From Eunapius fragilis (lineage: Eukaryota; Porifera; Demospongiae; Spongillida; Spongillidae): a stretch of 64,000 nucleotides of DNA. Position numbers and translations under genes: made by a program. Under the pieces are notes generated by a model. It was not told where the DNA came from. It did no database searches and was given only the letters and a program-made list of their open reading frames with translations. The stretch spans positions 24,831,036 to 24,895,035 of the forward strand of contig OY811971.1 of assembly GCA_963681505.1 (NCBI GenBank). The letters run 5' to 3'. Position 1 is the stretch's first letter. Each line of letters opens with the position of its first letter. This document shows, in pieces, positions 22,497 through 34,084 of the stretch.

Positions 22497-25169
22497 TCAA
22501 TTGTGTCCACTACTGTCACACAAACACCTTTTCAAGCCCCTCCGCGAGTCAGAGTATTAAAGAAGATCCCGCGTTCTTCGCGCAATTCTGCGGCAGGGAA
22601 ATTGTCTTCCATCTTGGACGATGTAGTGTCAGCTAATGACATATCGTCCTGGACGCGCCTTCTATACTTTGCCAGCAGATGCCTAAAGGTACCTAAGCAC
22701 GGTGGTCGCCGTTGGTCATTAACCACTCAGTTTAATCGCCAACTTAATGATGAATGCGACGAACCACTAACAAGATTCAAACCCTCCTGCGGCCCCAAAA
22801 TGATGAAAGACAATACCGATCTACTGGGGGATAGAGTATCAGCCAAACTCGAGGAAGGTGACTTTAGAGGCGCTATCAGGTTAGCCTGTTCAGATGACAC
22901 CTTTGCAGATCCTGATGCTACCACCATAGCAGCATTGAGATCCAAGCATCCAGCTGCACATCCTGAAACGACTTTACCATCACCTCCTGATCATGATGAT
23001 TTGGAGGGAGTTCTGTCTGTAAATGAATGTGATATCAGACAAGCTATCCGTTCCTTTCCCAAAGGTTCTGCTGGTGGCCCTGACTTGCCTTCGCCCCCAA
23101 CATCTGTTAGACCTTACCAGCTCCACAGCTGGTCCAGGTGGTGTGTCTCTCCTCCGCAGCCTTACTGCATTTACAAAACTTGTCCTGTCTGGAAACACTC
23201 CTGTCATAGTTCGTCCCCTTTTGTTCGGTGCATCATTGGTAGCCCTGAAAAAAAGAGATGGTGGATTGCGACCAATTGCAGTGGGATGTACCTTTCGTCG
23301 TCTAGCTGCTAAGTGTGCTAGCATGGCAGTTATGGAGCGCATGGGTGCTTTACTATCCCCGGTTCAACTTGGGTATGGTACTCCGCTGGGTGCAGAAGCT
23401 GCTGCCCACTCAGCTAGACGTTACCTTGCTAACCTACATCCAGATCATGTCATCCTCAAGCTAGACTTCAAGAATGCTTTTAATAGCATAAGGAGAGATA
23501 AAATGCTTGAAGCTGTTAAGCTACACACCCCTGAGCTGTTCCCCTTTATCTACTCCTGCTATTCAACCTCTTCTTCCCTTTTTTTTCATGACACCATCAT
23601 CAGTTCTGCTGAAGGGGTACAACAGGGTGACCCTCTTGGTCCTTTGTTGTTTTGCCTTGTAATCTTTCCCTTGACACAGATGTTACATTCTGAATTTCGT
23701 ATATTCTACCTTGATGATGCAACTTTAGGTGGCAATGAAGCAGATGTATGTGATGATTTTAAGATGATTGAAAGAGAAGCTGCTGCCGTTGGTCTGGAGC
23801 TTAACCATCACAAATCAGAACTCATCTGTGCAGATCAAGCTGGTCTTGCTCTTTTGCACCTGGCACCTGACCTTTGTAGAGTCAGGCCCAACACTGCTAC
23901 TTTGCTGGGCTCACCAATTGGTTCATCTGTTGATGAAGCATTGCTTGATAAAGTGGAAGCTCTCAGGAAAATGAAATCTCGCCTCAGTCTCCTGAGCAGC
24001 CAGGATGCCTTGATTCTGCTCCGCCACTCATTTGCCATCCCTAAGATTTTGTACATCCTCAGGACAGCTCCTTGTTTCTCATCTCCGTGCTTGGCTGTTT
24101 ATGATGCTGAATTGCGCAGCACTCTGAGTGAGGTTCTGAATATCGATTTTTCTTGCGAGTCAGTTTGGTCCCAGGCTACTCTGCCAGTCTGTTTTGGTGG
24201 TATTGGGGTTCGTAGAGCTTCTCAGCTTGCACCGTCTGCCTTCTTGGCCTCCGCTGCTGGTTCCTACAACCTCATCAACCAAATTTTGCCTGCCCGGTTT
24301 TCTGACATTCCATACACAGCTGTTGATGCTGCTGTTACTCAGTGGAGAGAGGGTCACAACTATCCACCTCCTGTCTCTCCTTCATCTTCCAGACAAAAGG
24401 CATGGGACCTCCCTCATGTGGAAGAGACATATGATCAGCTCCTGCATGGTGCCTCTGACGCAGGTCTCGTGCCAGGTTACTGGCTGCAGCCACTAAAGAG
24501 TCTGGGGCCTGGTTGCATGCCCTCCCTGTCTCTTCCCTAGGCCTGCGAATGGATGATCACACAACCAGGATAGCTGTTGGTCTTCGTCTGGGTACGCCAC
24601 TTTGTCAACCCCACATCTGCCACCACTGTGGAGGTCATGTTGATGCCCTCGCTACTCATGGGCTCAGCTGCATTAAAAGTCAGGGTCGTTTTTCAAGGCA
24701 TGTTGCTATCAATGCCATTATACATAGGTCACTGGCAGCAATAAACGTACCATCAACACTTGAGCCCATTGGCCTGTACAGATCAGATGGCAAGCGACCT
24801 GATGGTTGTTCCATTGCCCCATGGAAGTCTGGCCAGTGTCTTGTTTGGGACTTTACTTGTGTGGACACCTTTGCAGCCTCATACATGTCTGATGCCACAA
24901 GGGAAGCTAGAGCTGTAGCCACAGCTGCTGAAGCCAGGAAGAAGGAGAAATATGCTCTGCTGTCCAAATCCCACCATTTTGTCCCAGTAGCAATAGAGAC
25001 CTCAGGTGCCCTTGGCCCTGATGCTCTCAGTTTGCTCACGGATATCAGCAGGCGTCAACAGAGCATCACTCATGACCACCAGTCTCTCCCTTTCCTTCTG
25101 CAAAGAGTGTCCATTGCACTCCAGCAGGGCAATGCTGCCTCTGTAATGGGCACCACAAGTAGTGTTTAA
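22497..25169 (+). pseudogene. Reverse transcriptase with C-terminal restriction-like endonuclease
   Basis: Three frames of one long protein. Frame one (to about 23084) carries the RT leader (RVLKKIPRSSR, then SSILDDVV..SW.RLLYFASRCL). One extra T at 23085 shifts into frame two, which has VALKKRDGGLRPIAVG, ILKLDFKNAFNSIRR (first Asp), EGVQQGDPLGPLLF and FYLDDATLGG (the catalytic Asp pair), HHKSELI and LLGSPIG. A second shift near 24465 enters frame three: CHHCGG..ATHGLSC zinc knuckle, RHVAINAII, then KRPDG..W..G..LVWDFTC, the PD-D-T core of a restriction-like endonuclease, and a conserved QRGNA-like end (QQGNAASVMGT). Only two single-base indels separate it from an intact frame, so it is young or the indels are sequencing errors. 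It probably belongs to the R2/HERO-like group of RLE elements; the exact clade is not resolved. Confidence 0.88.
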
Positions 25170-25291
25170 CTTATATAGAGTGTGTAATTAATATAGTGCA
25201 TGCCTCTGTAATGTTTGGAAGTAGCGTTGTACCGCCCATGTATATACTTTTATGTAAATTATTCATAAATTTATAAAATGTTTAAAAAAAA
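22497..25291 (+). mobile_element. RLE-type non-LTR retrotransposon, 5'-truncated, 5-bp TSD
   Basis: It is bounded by a direct repeat AATCA at 22492-22496 and 25292-25296, preceded on the right by a short A run (25284-25291). That arrangement, with a truncated N-terminus and A-rich tail, is the signature of target-primed reverse transcription. The insertion site is inside a family-A MITE, so the MITE is older. Confidence 0.8.
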
Positions 25292-25364
25292 AATCAAAAT
25301 AATAATTATGAATTTGCGTCTTTTATTTTTTGCTGTGTCTGGTATGTCGTGATTCAATTTAATT

Positions 25365-25385
25365 TAATGCACCTGCCAATGGTAA

Positions 25386-25416
<31 letters not shown>

Positions 25417-25675
25417 ACCCCCTCTCTCTCCGGAACTAATGGGGATTAGTGGGAACAGACTAATCAGATTATTGCGGTACGCATTTGACCATACACGGGG
25501 ATTTGACTTCGACCGCGGAAAAAGAATTTTAAACGTAAACCAACGTGTTTATGACCTCCCCCTATCGGCGTGTTTTGCATCTCATAACTTGTGACGACCT
25601 TGGTAGAACACATTCACGTTAGGTACGGTAGGTACGCAACATCATACCTAGCCTTGCCGTACCCAAGGTATCAGG
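25365..25675 (+). repeat. Poly-C repeat element, family E, partial copy
   Basis: It starts AATGCACCTGCCAATGGTAA, then 28 C (25389-25416), GGGGATTAGTGG, TTATTGCGGTACGCATTTGA, GGGGATTTGACTTCGACCGC, CCTATCGGCGTG and TACGCAACATCATACCTAGC. It lies directly after the MITE-A right end and the word TGGTATGTCGTGATT. Confidence 0.8.
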
Positions 25676-25770
25676 TATGAAACAAAAAATCATTTTGGAA
25701 TCAAAATATGATTTGCGTCTTTCTTTTGCTGTATCTAGTATATGTCGTGATTACACAAACCGTGAATTAA

Positions 25771-26396
25771 AGTCCGCGACACCATCGAGGAAGTAAACGT
25801 TGATGGCTTCTTAATGAATAATATTCAATTCATGCCCACAATACTGCAATGTGTAGAAATCTACCATTTATGTTGGCTATAAAAATGAACCTTGTGCAGC
25901 GTTGCAATTATTCAAAACATTCAAGTTAACAGGGGGTACTTTAAAAATATTAATTTCATTCGTCTATTATTTTGTACCGCATCCAAAATAACTGAAGAAT
26001 CATATTTTGATTCTACATGTATTGATACTGACCTCGCAATATCGCTATTACACTGTCTGTTTGATTTTCAAGAATACATTCTTTACTTTTTAGCCTATTG
26101 CGCTTTTGTGAGTTTTTCTGATGACGTGGGCAGCGAGTCAGATACGGACGCAATATCATACATTCATACGTATTCGGTAAACATTTCAGAGTGTTTTCAT
26201 GTGATTTTCATTAGTGACCACACGCGCTACTTGTTAATTATCATCAATAAATAAATAATTGTCCCGACATTAGTATTTAACTCACTGAATTTTTTATAAT
26301 ACGAGATGGTCTGCGGAGAATAATGTCTATGCCCTACTATTTAGACCCCAGACACCTTTTATAAAAAGTGTGCATAATTCGATGGTGTCGCGGACT
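25771..26396. mobile_element. 626-bp TIR element flanked by TTAA
   Basis: Terminal inverted repeats of 18 bp (AGTCCGCGACACCATCGA and its complement) are perfect, flanked on both sides by TTAA (25767-25770 and 26397-26400). The surrounding sequence (TATGTCGTGATT before, AATGCACCTGTCAATGG after) exists without the insertion at 25343-25385, which is the empty site. A TTAA target suggests piggyBac-like mobilisation, but the ends are not the usual CCC. The internal frame at 25892-26254 has no transposase motif. Confidence 0.75.
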
Positions 26397-26399
26397 TTA

Positions 26400-26431
26400 A
26401 TTAATGCACCTGTCAATGGTAAGTGCGATCC

Positions 26432-26467
<36 letters not shown>

Positions 26468-27152
26468 CCCCCTTCCGGGACATCTGGGGGTTTGACAAGC
26501 TACTTAGATTATTACGGTAAGCATTTGACCGTTACGGTACACGGGGATTTGACCTCGACAGCGGAAAAAGACATGCTTGTGACCTTCTCCTATCGGCGTC
26601 TCTTGCAGCTCAAAACTTGTGACGACCTTGGTAGAGCACATAGTTTGGTCCCACGGTAGGTACGCAACATCATACCCAGCCTGTGCCGTACATTCGAACG
26701 GAACAAGAACAAGCATGCATGCGCATTAAATAAAAAACCAAACTACTAGTACAATTATAACTACAACTCTTTTATAGCGGCACAATATCAGGGGTATATC
26801 TACAAAGGCTAACGCGCATTCGTTTTGAATATAGCAGGAACGAAACCGTAGGTTATAAACATGTAACGGGACTGGGTCGACACAGCAAAAAAACGCGTCG
26901 AATCAATTCTTGATTTTCAATTGATTTGCCATTTACATTCTGGTACAAAATGTTTACATACCTGGTACAAACTGTTAACAATATGTACCAGAATGTAAGT
27001 GGCAAATCAATCGAAAATCAAGAATTGATTCTACGCGCATTTTTTTGCTGTGGTCGAGGAGGGGATCATTTGATTTAATAAATGTCAAATCCCGCATACG
27101 TCCCGGAGGGGGTGGGGGAGTCGCAGTTACCATTGAGTTACCATTGACAGGC
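26400..27152 (+). mobile_element. Family E element with TIRs, carrying a MITE-A insertion
   Basis: It begins AATGCACCTGTCAATGGTAA and ends GCAGTTACCATTGACAGG, so the ends are inverted repeats. Inside are 32 C (26433-26464), the GGGACAT..GGATTTGAC block, and a segment up to 26880 that is inverted at 27466-27640. A 172-bp MITE sits at 26881-27052; the uninterrupted order is seen in the inverted copy at 27338-27948. The element is about 580 bp without the MITE. No coding potential. Confidence 0.75.
26881..27052. mobile_element. MITE family A, 172 bp, with GTCGA duplication
   Basis: CACAGCAAAAAAA at the left and TTTTTTTGCTGTG at the right, with long inner inverted repeats (AATCAATTCTTGATTTTC.. 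and GAAAATCAAGAATTGATT). GTCGA flanks both sides (26876-26880 and 27053-27057). The empty site, CTGGATCGAGGATGGG, occurs in the inverted copy of the host element near 27450. Confidence 0.8.
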
Positions 27153-27337
27153 CCATAATTCTTCACTCCCGTTGTCCGCTCATTTCACCATATGATCAAA
27201 CTCCACCACTAGTCATATAACATTTCACTGCTTGTGTGAGAGGAGAAATCATTACAACGCTAATAGTTCTTTTGAATGTAATTATTTGTGTTGATATGCA
27301 AATGTGTGAAGGTCTTGAAGCATCCTTTGTCAATGCT

Positions 27338-27948
27338 TAATGCACTTGTCAATGGTATTGGTAACTGCAACCCCCCCCTGCGGGACATATGGGGGATTTG
27401 ACATTTATGCCCCATTGTTGGGGACTAATGACTGGTCAAATGACCCATCCTCGATCCAGTCCCGTTACATGTGTTTGATACCTTTTATAACCTACGGTTT
27501 CGTTCCTGCTATTCAAAACGAACGCGCGTTAGCCTTTGTAGGTATATACCCCTGATATTGTGCCGCTATAAGAGTTGTATAAGTTATAATTGTACTAGTA
27601 GTTTGGTATTAAAGCGCATGTTCTTGTTTCCGGTATGGTACAGGCTAGGTATGATGTTGCGTACCTACCGTACCTAACGTGAATGTGTTCTACCAAGGTC
27701 GTCACAAGATATGAGATGCAAGACACGCCGATAGGGGGAGGTCACAAGCACGTTGGTTTACCTTTAAAAATCATTTTCCGCGGTCGAAGTCAAATCCCCG
27801 TGTACAGTCAAATGCGTACCGCAATAATTGCAATAATTTGATTAGCCTGTCAAATCCCCCACTAATCCCCCATATGTCCCGGAGGGTGGGGAGGGGGGGG
27901 GGGGGGGGTGGGGAGTGGGGTTGCAGTTACCACTGACAGGTGCATCAC
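27338..27948 (-). mobile_element. Family E element, inverted relative to 26400
   Basis: It starts AATGCACTTGTCAATGG and ends TTGCAGTTACCACTGACAGG, and its reverse complement follows 26400-27152 block by block, without the MITE. A G run lies near 27892-27908. With its neighbour it forms a large inverted repeat of about 1.5 kb. Confidence 0.75.
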
Positions 27949-27989
27949 TAGCTTGTTAGGAGGGAAAGGGGGTGGAGGGTGGGGGGGTG

Positions 27990-28213
27990 CAGGGGCGGGG
28001 GGCCCCCTTTCCTATATGAACAATGACGTAATGCATACGGCAATCTATGCGACCAAAGTAGTGTACCGTTCAATACTACACGGCTCCAATGAAGCTGATA
28101 TAGGTACCGTCATTTTTACGCACGCGAGGTTGTGTAACAAAAAATTTGCGCGCGCCTCCTTTCGTCATTATGGACCCCCCCCCCCCCCTTCCTTTTATCC
28201 TGCATCCGCCCCT
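27990..28213. mobile_element. hAT-like MITE, 224 bp
   Basis: Ends CAGGGGCGGGGGG and, inward on the other strand, CAGGGGCGGATGCAGG. Both flanks are G-rich, so a target duplication cannot be told apart from background. It resembles the ends at 908-1123 and 63739. Confidence 0.55.
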
Positions 28214-28946
28214 GGGGGTGGGGGGGCACTGAATTAGCGAAAGTGTTTACGCATGCGCAGTGCAGATATCACCATTTAATCCATAAAAGAAGAAGGCCCT
28301 GCTGTCGTTTGCATTGGTTAGGTGGTGTAGATAACTTTAACAGTTAGGTTCATGAGTAATAATACAACGCTAACAAGAAATGACAAGGTGAGGGTGAGCA
28401 AGTTTGTGGTTCATTTTCATATTGTGTGTTTTGCTGGGGACATTACTAAAAGATGCTAATAGGGAATTAAAATAGCTAGCTGGAATGGCCAACTGACTCC
28501 TTTTGTATGCTTTCTGTGAATGTATAGATGCGTTACATAATATTAGAACTATCTAAACAAAAGGGCTAGGCTGCTAAGTAACAAAACAGGCATCTTGACC
28601 TAAAGTAGTCACTCATTACGTAGGCATCGCATAATATATATAATGCGAAAATGCTTACATATGAATCTGGTAAGAGATTAAGCCTAAAGCAAGCTTAAGT
28701 TCTGCTTAAAGGTCTCTATAGTCATAAAATACGTAGAAAAGGAGTCACTCGGCCATTCAAGCTAACTAGTTTACTTCCTTTCATATAGGGTCTGGTAGCT
28801 GGCTTTGCCCTTTTGTTTAGACACTTGTAATATTAATAGGGACTAGTAACGTACTCTGTGTTGTAGTGTCCAGATGTTGTGGGAGATCAGAAGTGGTGCC
28901 CGTACCTCCTATAGCTGCTAGCGCTTATCTGGACAGCCCAACGATA
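28214..28946. other. Intergenic, nothing recognised
   Basis: AT-rich, without a recognised gene or repeat; 28865-28880 shares AGTGTCCAGATGTTG with 33938-33952. Confidence 0.4.
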
Positions 28947-30367
28947 CTCGCTACTAGGGTGTGTAACCATTTTTCAGGTTATGTAGGTTAATCATTTATT
29001 CGCGATTACCTATTCGGTCGACTATGCACTTAGTAGAATAGAAGATTACCGATTTCAGAATTTCCTTTAGTCCAAATAACCGATTCTGTTTTTCGTAGTC
29101 GCGATTAGTCGATATTCGTCTCCTTCATATGCAGAAATCGGTAGCAAATCGATTACCTCTTTTTATATGCCCTTCGCATTTCAAAGGCATTCTAACGGGT
29201 TAATTAACTAATCGGTAAAAAGAAACATTGTGATGTTATCAACACTTAGTCGCACGTCTGGGGACGCGGCTGAAGGTAATCATTATCTCAAAATACGCGC
29301 AGTGGGCATGGCATTTGAAACACGTTCGCACTTTCTCTGCAGTACTGGTCACCAGGAAAGTGATGGTGTTCAAAAAGACACCCTATAGCATGTGTTCCAT
29401 TGCTAGTACATAGGGGTAGTGTAATTTGAATTTGTGCTGAACTTATAAGTACTAATGGTTCGGATTTATTCAAAACAAAGTTAGACTTACACATATTTAA
29501 ATGTATGAAAATTGGCCACTCTTGAATTTTATTAACTAACCGCAAGTTATAATACATTTGCCACCTCATTTTTATGTGTAGAAAGGTTGTAAGATGCAAA
29601 CTGTGCAAAAATATATATATACCATTATACATTGAAGATTTCAGTTCGGGAATGCAAAACATAGCTTCCCATAGACATGTACACAAAATCAATGTTTTCT
29701 GACCTAATTATTGTATTCCTCTGTTTTTTATAAATTAAATCTTAACGAAAAATTCAGTTGCCACCCATTATTAAGATTTGCAAGCACATTGGTACACGTT
29801 TTCATGCCATTTGTTTTTTCCATTACGTAGACTTTTCTAGTTCGGGGAGCCTTTGAACAATGTTCGGTTACTGGCGCCGCCATCTTGAGCATTACTGAAT
29901 AAATGGTTGTCATAACAGAAACACGGCTCGCTACATGTATGTAAATGTACATGTAGCTTACTAAAAAATTCTAATTAGGTTTATTAACTCACAATGTTAA
30001 CGAACTATTACTGGTCACATACCCGCTTGGCAGGGCAGATCCAGTATTTTGGTAAGGGGCCGGGTTTCGAATTCTATGACCTGATAAAATTAGCCCTGGT
30101 TGAGTACTAAAAAGGGGGTGGGGATGGGGGAGGGAAGTGGGGAGGGATTAGAACTGAGACGCGATTCGCCGAAGTGGGCTAATTTTATGCCGCAAACATC
30201 GCTTCATATAACCGTTCAAATTTGTCCATCCCCGCGGGTCCGCTTGGGTAACATGTCACTTATGTGAACAGTCTGCTTTGCGAACAGCTAATTATAAACG
30301 TCTGTCGAAATTTGTGACCTGTCAAAATTAGCTACCACGCCAGCTAGCGTGTACAGTCAGAGATAAT

Positions 30368-30650
30368 AAAGTAAACAAAAACATTCTCTACGAGAAAGTT
30401 GGTGGGATATAGGATTTGATTATGACATTGGTGGTGTAAAAAGCAAGGAAACAAGGTCTTATCAGAAGGGAAAATGTCATAGTCCTATATTAAGCACATT
30501 TCTAGGGCATGTGTTGTTTGTGTGCTAAATATAGGACTATGACATTTTCCCTTCTGATAAGACCTTGTTTCCTTGCTTTTTACACCACCAATGTCATAAT
30601 CAAATCCTATATCCCACCAACTTTCTCGTAGAGAATGTTTTTATTTACTT
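30368..30650. mobile_element. Hairpin MITE family B, 283 bp
   Basis: Arms of about 122 bp are nearly perfect inverted repeats: AAGTAAACAAAAACATTCTC, GTTGGTGGGATATAGGATTT, AAGCAAGGAAACAAGGTCTT and TAGTCCTATATT in the left arm, all mirrored in the right arm. The loop is about 36 bases. The transcript or a single strand would form a long, stable hairpin. Copies with equally good arms lie at 36205-36463 and 42600-42888. Confidence 0.85.
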
Positions 30651-30681
30651 GTTTTCTTAATTTTTTTTTCATATATTATAT

Positions 30682-31040
30682 AAAAGCGAGTCCTCCAGCC
30701 GATTCTGAAGCTATTGGTGAAATTTTCATCGCTTAGGAATGTTCCTGTCCTGAGTTATGCGTTGCCAAGAAGGAGAAGAAGAAGAATGAGAAGACGACCC
30801 GCCCCTTGTTCCGAGACTGGGTACGAGGACGGGCAGTACACTCTTGTTCTCAACAACCACGCGGTTCAGCGACATGAAACAAAAACGAAACTACTCATTT
30901 TTGACTTCTAGATCGATTGCTAAAACAAGCTACACGATCCGATCGTCGGGAGTGTTGTTACAGACGGGTCGCGTTTTTTTAATGACATTCATAGTCGTGG
31001 TCAAATCCTATATGGAAGTTTCTAACGAAACTTCCGATAC
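30682..31040 (+). repeat. Dispersed repeat family C with terminal hairpin (copy 2)
   Basis: It contains CTATTGGTGAAATTTTCATC, GTTCCTGTCCTGAGTTATGC, an A/G-rich GAAGAAGAAG stretch, CCGAGACTGGGTACGAGG and GTCATTCATAGTCGTGG-like words, and ends CCTATATGG with a 9-bp stem (31014-31022 and 31027-31035) around loop TAAC. Collinear with 37383-37730. The open frame at 30714-30911 lies in this repeat and is not a gene. Confidence 0.75.
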
Positions 31041-33785
31041 CGGTAAGGGAAAGGTCGTATATAAATAAAGACAGAACGACTAATTAGATAGCGCTGTTTA
31101 GATTAGTCTTAGTCTAGAAGTTGTATATTGAAGTTTATACGACTAGAGGTAAAAAGCTAAGTCATCGTTGATTCATATCGCAGACATACAAATTGTCTGT
31201 TCAAATCCGCTCGTGGTCAGAGCACATATACGAGGGACTAGGTTTATATGACGGCGGATCCCCCGCTTTTAGATCTAGAACGTTTTTGAAGCTGATCCAG
31301 TTCGATTATTAATCAATGTTCGATGATTAATAACTTATTTCTTGCGTTGATCGCTCACATTTCCTGCATGCAATACATATTCGCAGATCACCTTTGCACG
31401 AACATTAGGCCGGTTTATTGACAGTGTCACTTTTAACCTGGAGTCATCAATCTATTCAACCATGCGTATTTGATCATAAATAAGCAACTAATCTTTGTCT
31501 TCGTGGCTCTAGAAGGAAATGGAGGAGTTTGATGGACAATAATGATGGAGCTGGGCTCACCAGTTACATGGACTAAGTTGTGCAACCCGTTTTATGTTTT
31601 CTTTATACTTCTTGTATGTATCTAGTACAGTGATCTATAAGGATTAGTATGTTTTTAAAAGAGTTTTAGATTTAAGAGACTAGCGTGTTCATGGTTTATG
31701 ATAAACCATGTTATATAAACTGAACACTTATCCCACTACATCCGTTATGTATATATATATGAATTTTGAAGGACGAAAGGATATAGTGGTAGTAAACAGA
31801 TGCCAATACCTGACCTTTGTTATTGTCATAACCAGTATGGCTGCAAGGAAACAATGCCTGCACACTATCTGCTGCACTCTGCATTGTATCCATATACCAT
31901 GCACGAAATGAGTGCACCTTTATAATTATACAAATATATCAGTAGGTGCACCTGCACAAATTATGCAGGCCTACTGATTATGCATACAGCGAATGCACAT
32001 GCATCCAAGCATCACTGCAATTGGTAGACCTGCACGGGCAGCAAGTTAGTTCTAATCTCTTAATTCATCATGCATTTTCCATGCATGCAATTGAGAGCTG
32101 GTTTGACTTTCTTCGCGTATATGGGTAAATTGCACTTAAAAGCATTCATTCGCAGCGGTGCAGTCATGTTATCTTGCACCGTATTGTCTTGCATAATGCA
32201 CAATCTTAATAAATCGCACTATGACTGCATAATTGGATCACAATCTACCGCATGCATGCACGGATAATGCTTGTAACTAGTAAAACGAATAAGAAAAGCG
32301 TGGAAATTGTAACTGAGCGTTTTCCGAGGTCACCAGACTGTCAATAGAGTCCTATATGAGCGTTGAAACAGACAACCACTTCGAAAGTAATGCCGCGAGT
32401 GCTACTGACAGAGAGAATGACATGAGGCATATCCCACGGGGCACGACATATCAAGTATTATAAATCCACTGGGTTCGAGCAAGGATTGTAATAGTTTATA
32501 ATCCTTGGTTCGAGCTACTACCTAGCTGATTCAAGTAGACAACATACTGCATGTGTGCACGCATGATTTCTGAATATTTGAACCTCCATATTCTAGCATG
32601 CAGAAGTCCCTATCAGCATGCGTTGCATTATTTATTTATCAACTGACTTTTCAATCCACGCACATACACTGTATGCGTGGGCGTACCGCAGTAGTATCGT
32701 AGTGCCACACCCATATACTTAAGTTTTTTTACTATTCAGTTACATGTGCACTTGAGCAAATGTTTCGTCGGTAGAGGTCATGAATTATTAAAAAGGCTAT
32801 ATTTATAATATCTGGCGTCATCTTTTAAATACTTATATGAATAAATTATGCGTGGTTGAAATTAATTTATTTGTCTTGATTTTAGTAAAATGGTGCTTAA
32901 TGCTTATTTCCTGAAAAATGCATATTATAATCAAATCGAATTTTAGAGTATACTAAACATCTTTGAAATTCAATGTGAAAAAAAAAAAAAAAAACAGGAT
33001 GACCGCGTATGTATGGGCCATTTCTGGATATGGTACTCTTTTGCACAGGTGACAGGTGTCCAAATACTTCGGTCCACTGGCTCTTTTCCAGACGTTCGGC
33101 CATGACATTCTGAATATCGTACATGTCTCGATTGGCAATTTGTCATATGCGTGGAGCGGTGTTCCACCATGAGGTTTCTAGCTGGCACTAACTCTATTAA
33201 ATTGTATATTGAGGGCGAATAATGGATATAACTGTCAATTGTAGCGGATGAGAATGATACATGTACGCATTTTGTACTAGAAAAGAGCGCAAGCTGACAA
33301 ACTATTCATTATCGTTTTTATCTCATTAAACTAAAATCTTACTTGTCCCATACTTAGTACTGTGTGCGTTGGTAGCGGGCAAACAAATAGCCACGTGTTT
33401 TTAGGTGGGAAAAAAAATGCTTGGGTCACAATCCGCCCCCATTGGATCACGGGTTTGGCGTAACATTGGCATACACATCGTTCCCAGTCCCTGTGGGTAC
33501 TATCTTTGTTGTTTTGGTTGGCACAAGCAAGTGATAAAACTGGCTATACTTGTATTAGACTTGAGAAACCGTGATTTATCGTTCCATTATTAAAAAAGGA
33601 CAAACCTGGGAAAACCTAGGTAATCGTTGGCAAATTAATAGTGCATTAATCGCCAAAATCAATTTAATGTTTCTAATAACCGATTTGCAAATTGCTATAA
33701 ACCTGAAAAATCGATTGGACTTTTTTTTCATAGTCTAAATAATCGATTTTGATTTATAAAAAAGGTTACACACCCTACTCGCTAC

Positions 33786-34084
33786 CTCCATATGTGGTAG
33801 ATTAGGTGTGACAGAGAAGCTTGAAGCGTGTAGTTTGGGCCCCTAACGGTTAGAGCGGGGTAACCGACAGTGTAGCGACCTCCCCAAGAACGGGGACCAC
33901 CTCAAAAGATCATACTAGTTGCCACATAGAGTTGGCAGTGTCCAGATGTTGGTTAAGAGAGGAGTGAAGTGTGTGTGGTGTGGACCTGTTGCATGTATGT
34001 GGTAGTATAGTTAACTAGGTCCCTAGACATAAATTTGTGATTGAATTCACTATAAATAATTACTTTTTTATTTAGAACACAGAG
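33786..34084. other. Upstream flank of the kelch-kinase gene
   Basis: No upstream coding exon is recognised. A possible acceptor (TTTTTATTTAG) lies just before the first in-frame ATG at 34085, so a 5' untranslated exon or a short upstream coding exon may exist beyond this point. Confidence 0.4.

Larger units (their letters stand above)
22376..25337. mobile_element. MITE family A copy split by a non-LTR insertion
   Basis: The left end CACAGAAAAACGAAGACGTA and right end TTTGCGTCTTTTATTTTTTG plus CTGTG form terminal inverted repeats. They are flanked by a 3-bp direct repeat TCT (22373-22375 and 25338-25340). A hairpin around GGTACAGATATGAAACAAAA (22412-22491) lies inside. Removing the insertion at 22497-25291 leaves about 162 bp, close to the 170-172 bp of the copies at 26881, 36891 and 48156. 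Confidence 0.75.
28955..33777. mobile_element. hAT-type element, 4.8 kb, perfect 8-bp TSD
   Basis: Ends TAGGGTGTGTAACC (28955) and GGTTACACACCCTA (to 33777), perfect 14-bp inverted repeats, flanked by CTCGCTAC on both sides (28947-28954 and 33778-33785). An 8-bp duplication with this kind of terminus is typical of hAT elements. No intact transposase is recognised inside, so it is likely non-autonomous or decayed. A hairpin MITE (30368-30650) and a terminal-hairpin repeat (30682-31040) are nested inside. It ends about 300 bases before the first kelch exon. Confidence 0.8.

Noticed and set aside
25892..26254. 120-residue gene inside the TTAA element
   Set aside because: No transposase or other motif; AT-rich hydrophobic composition typical of chance frames.
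30714..30911. Arg-rich 65-residue protein
   Set aside because: Lies in dispersed repeat family C; the Arg run is the GAAGAAG stretch.
31199..31235. tRNA-like GTTCAAATCC box
   Set aside because: No matching acceptor stem, A box or anticodon arm nearby.
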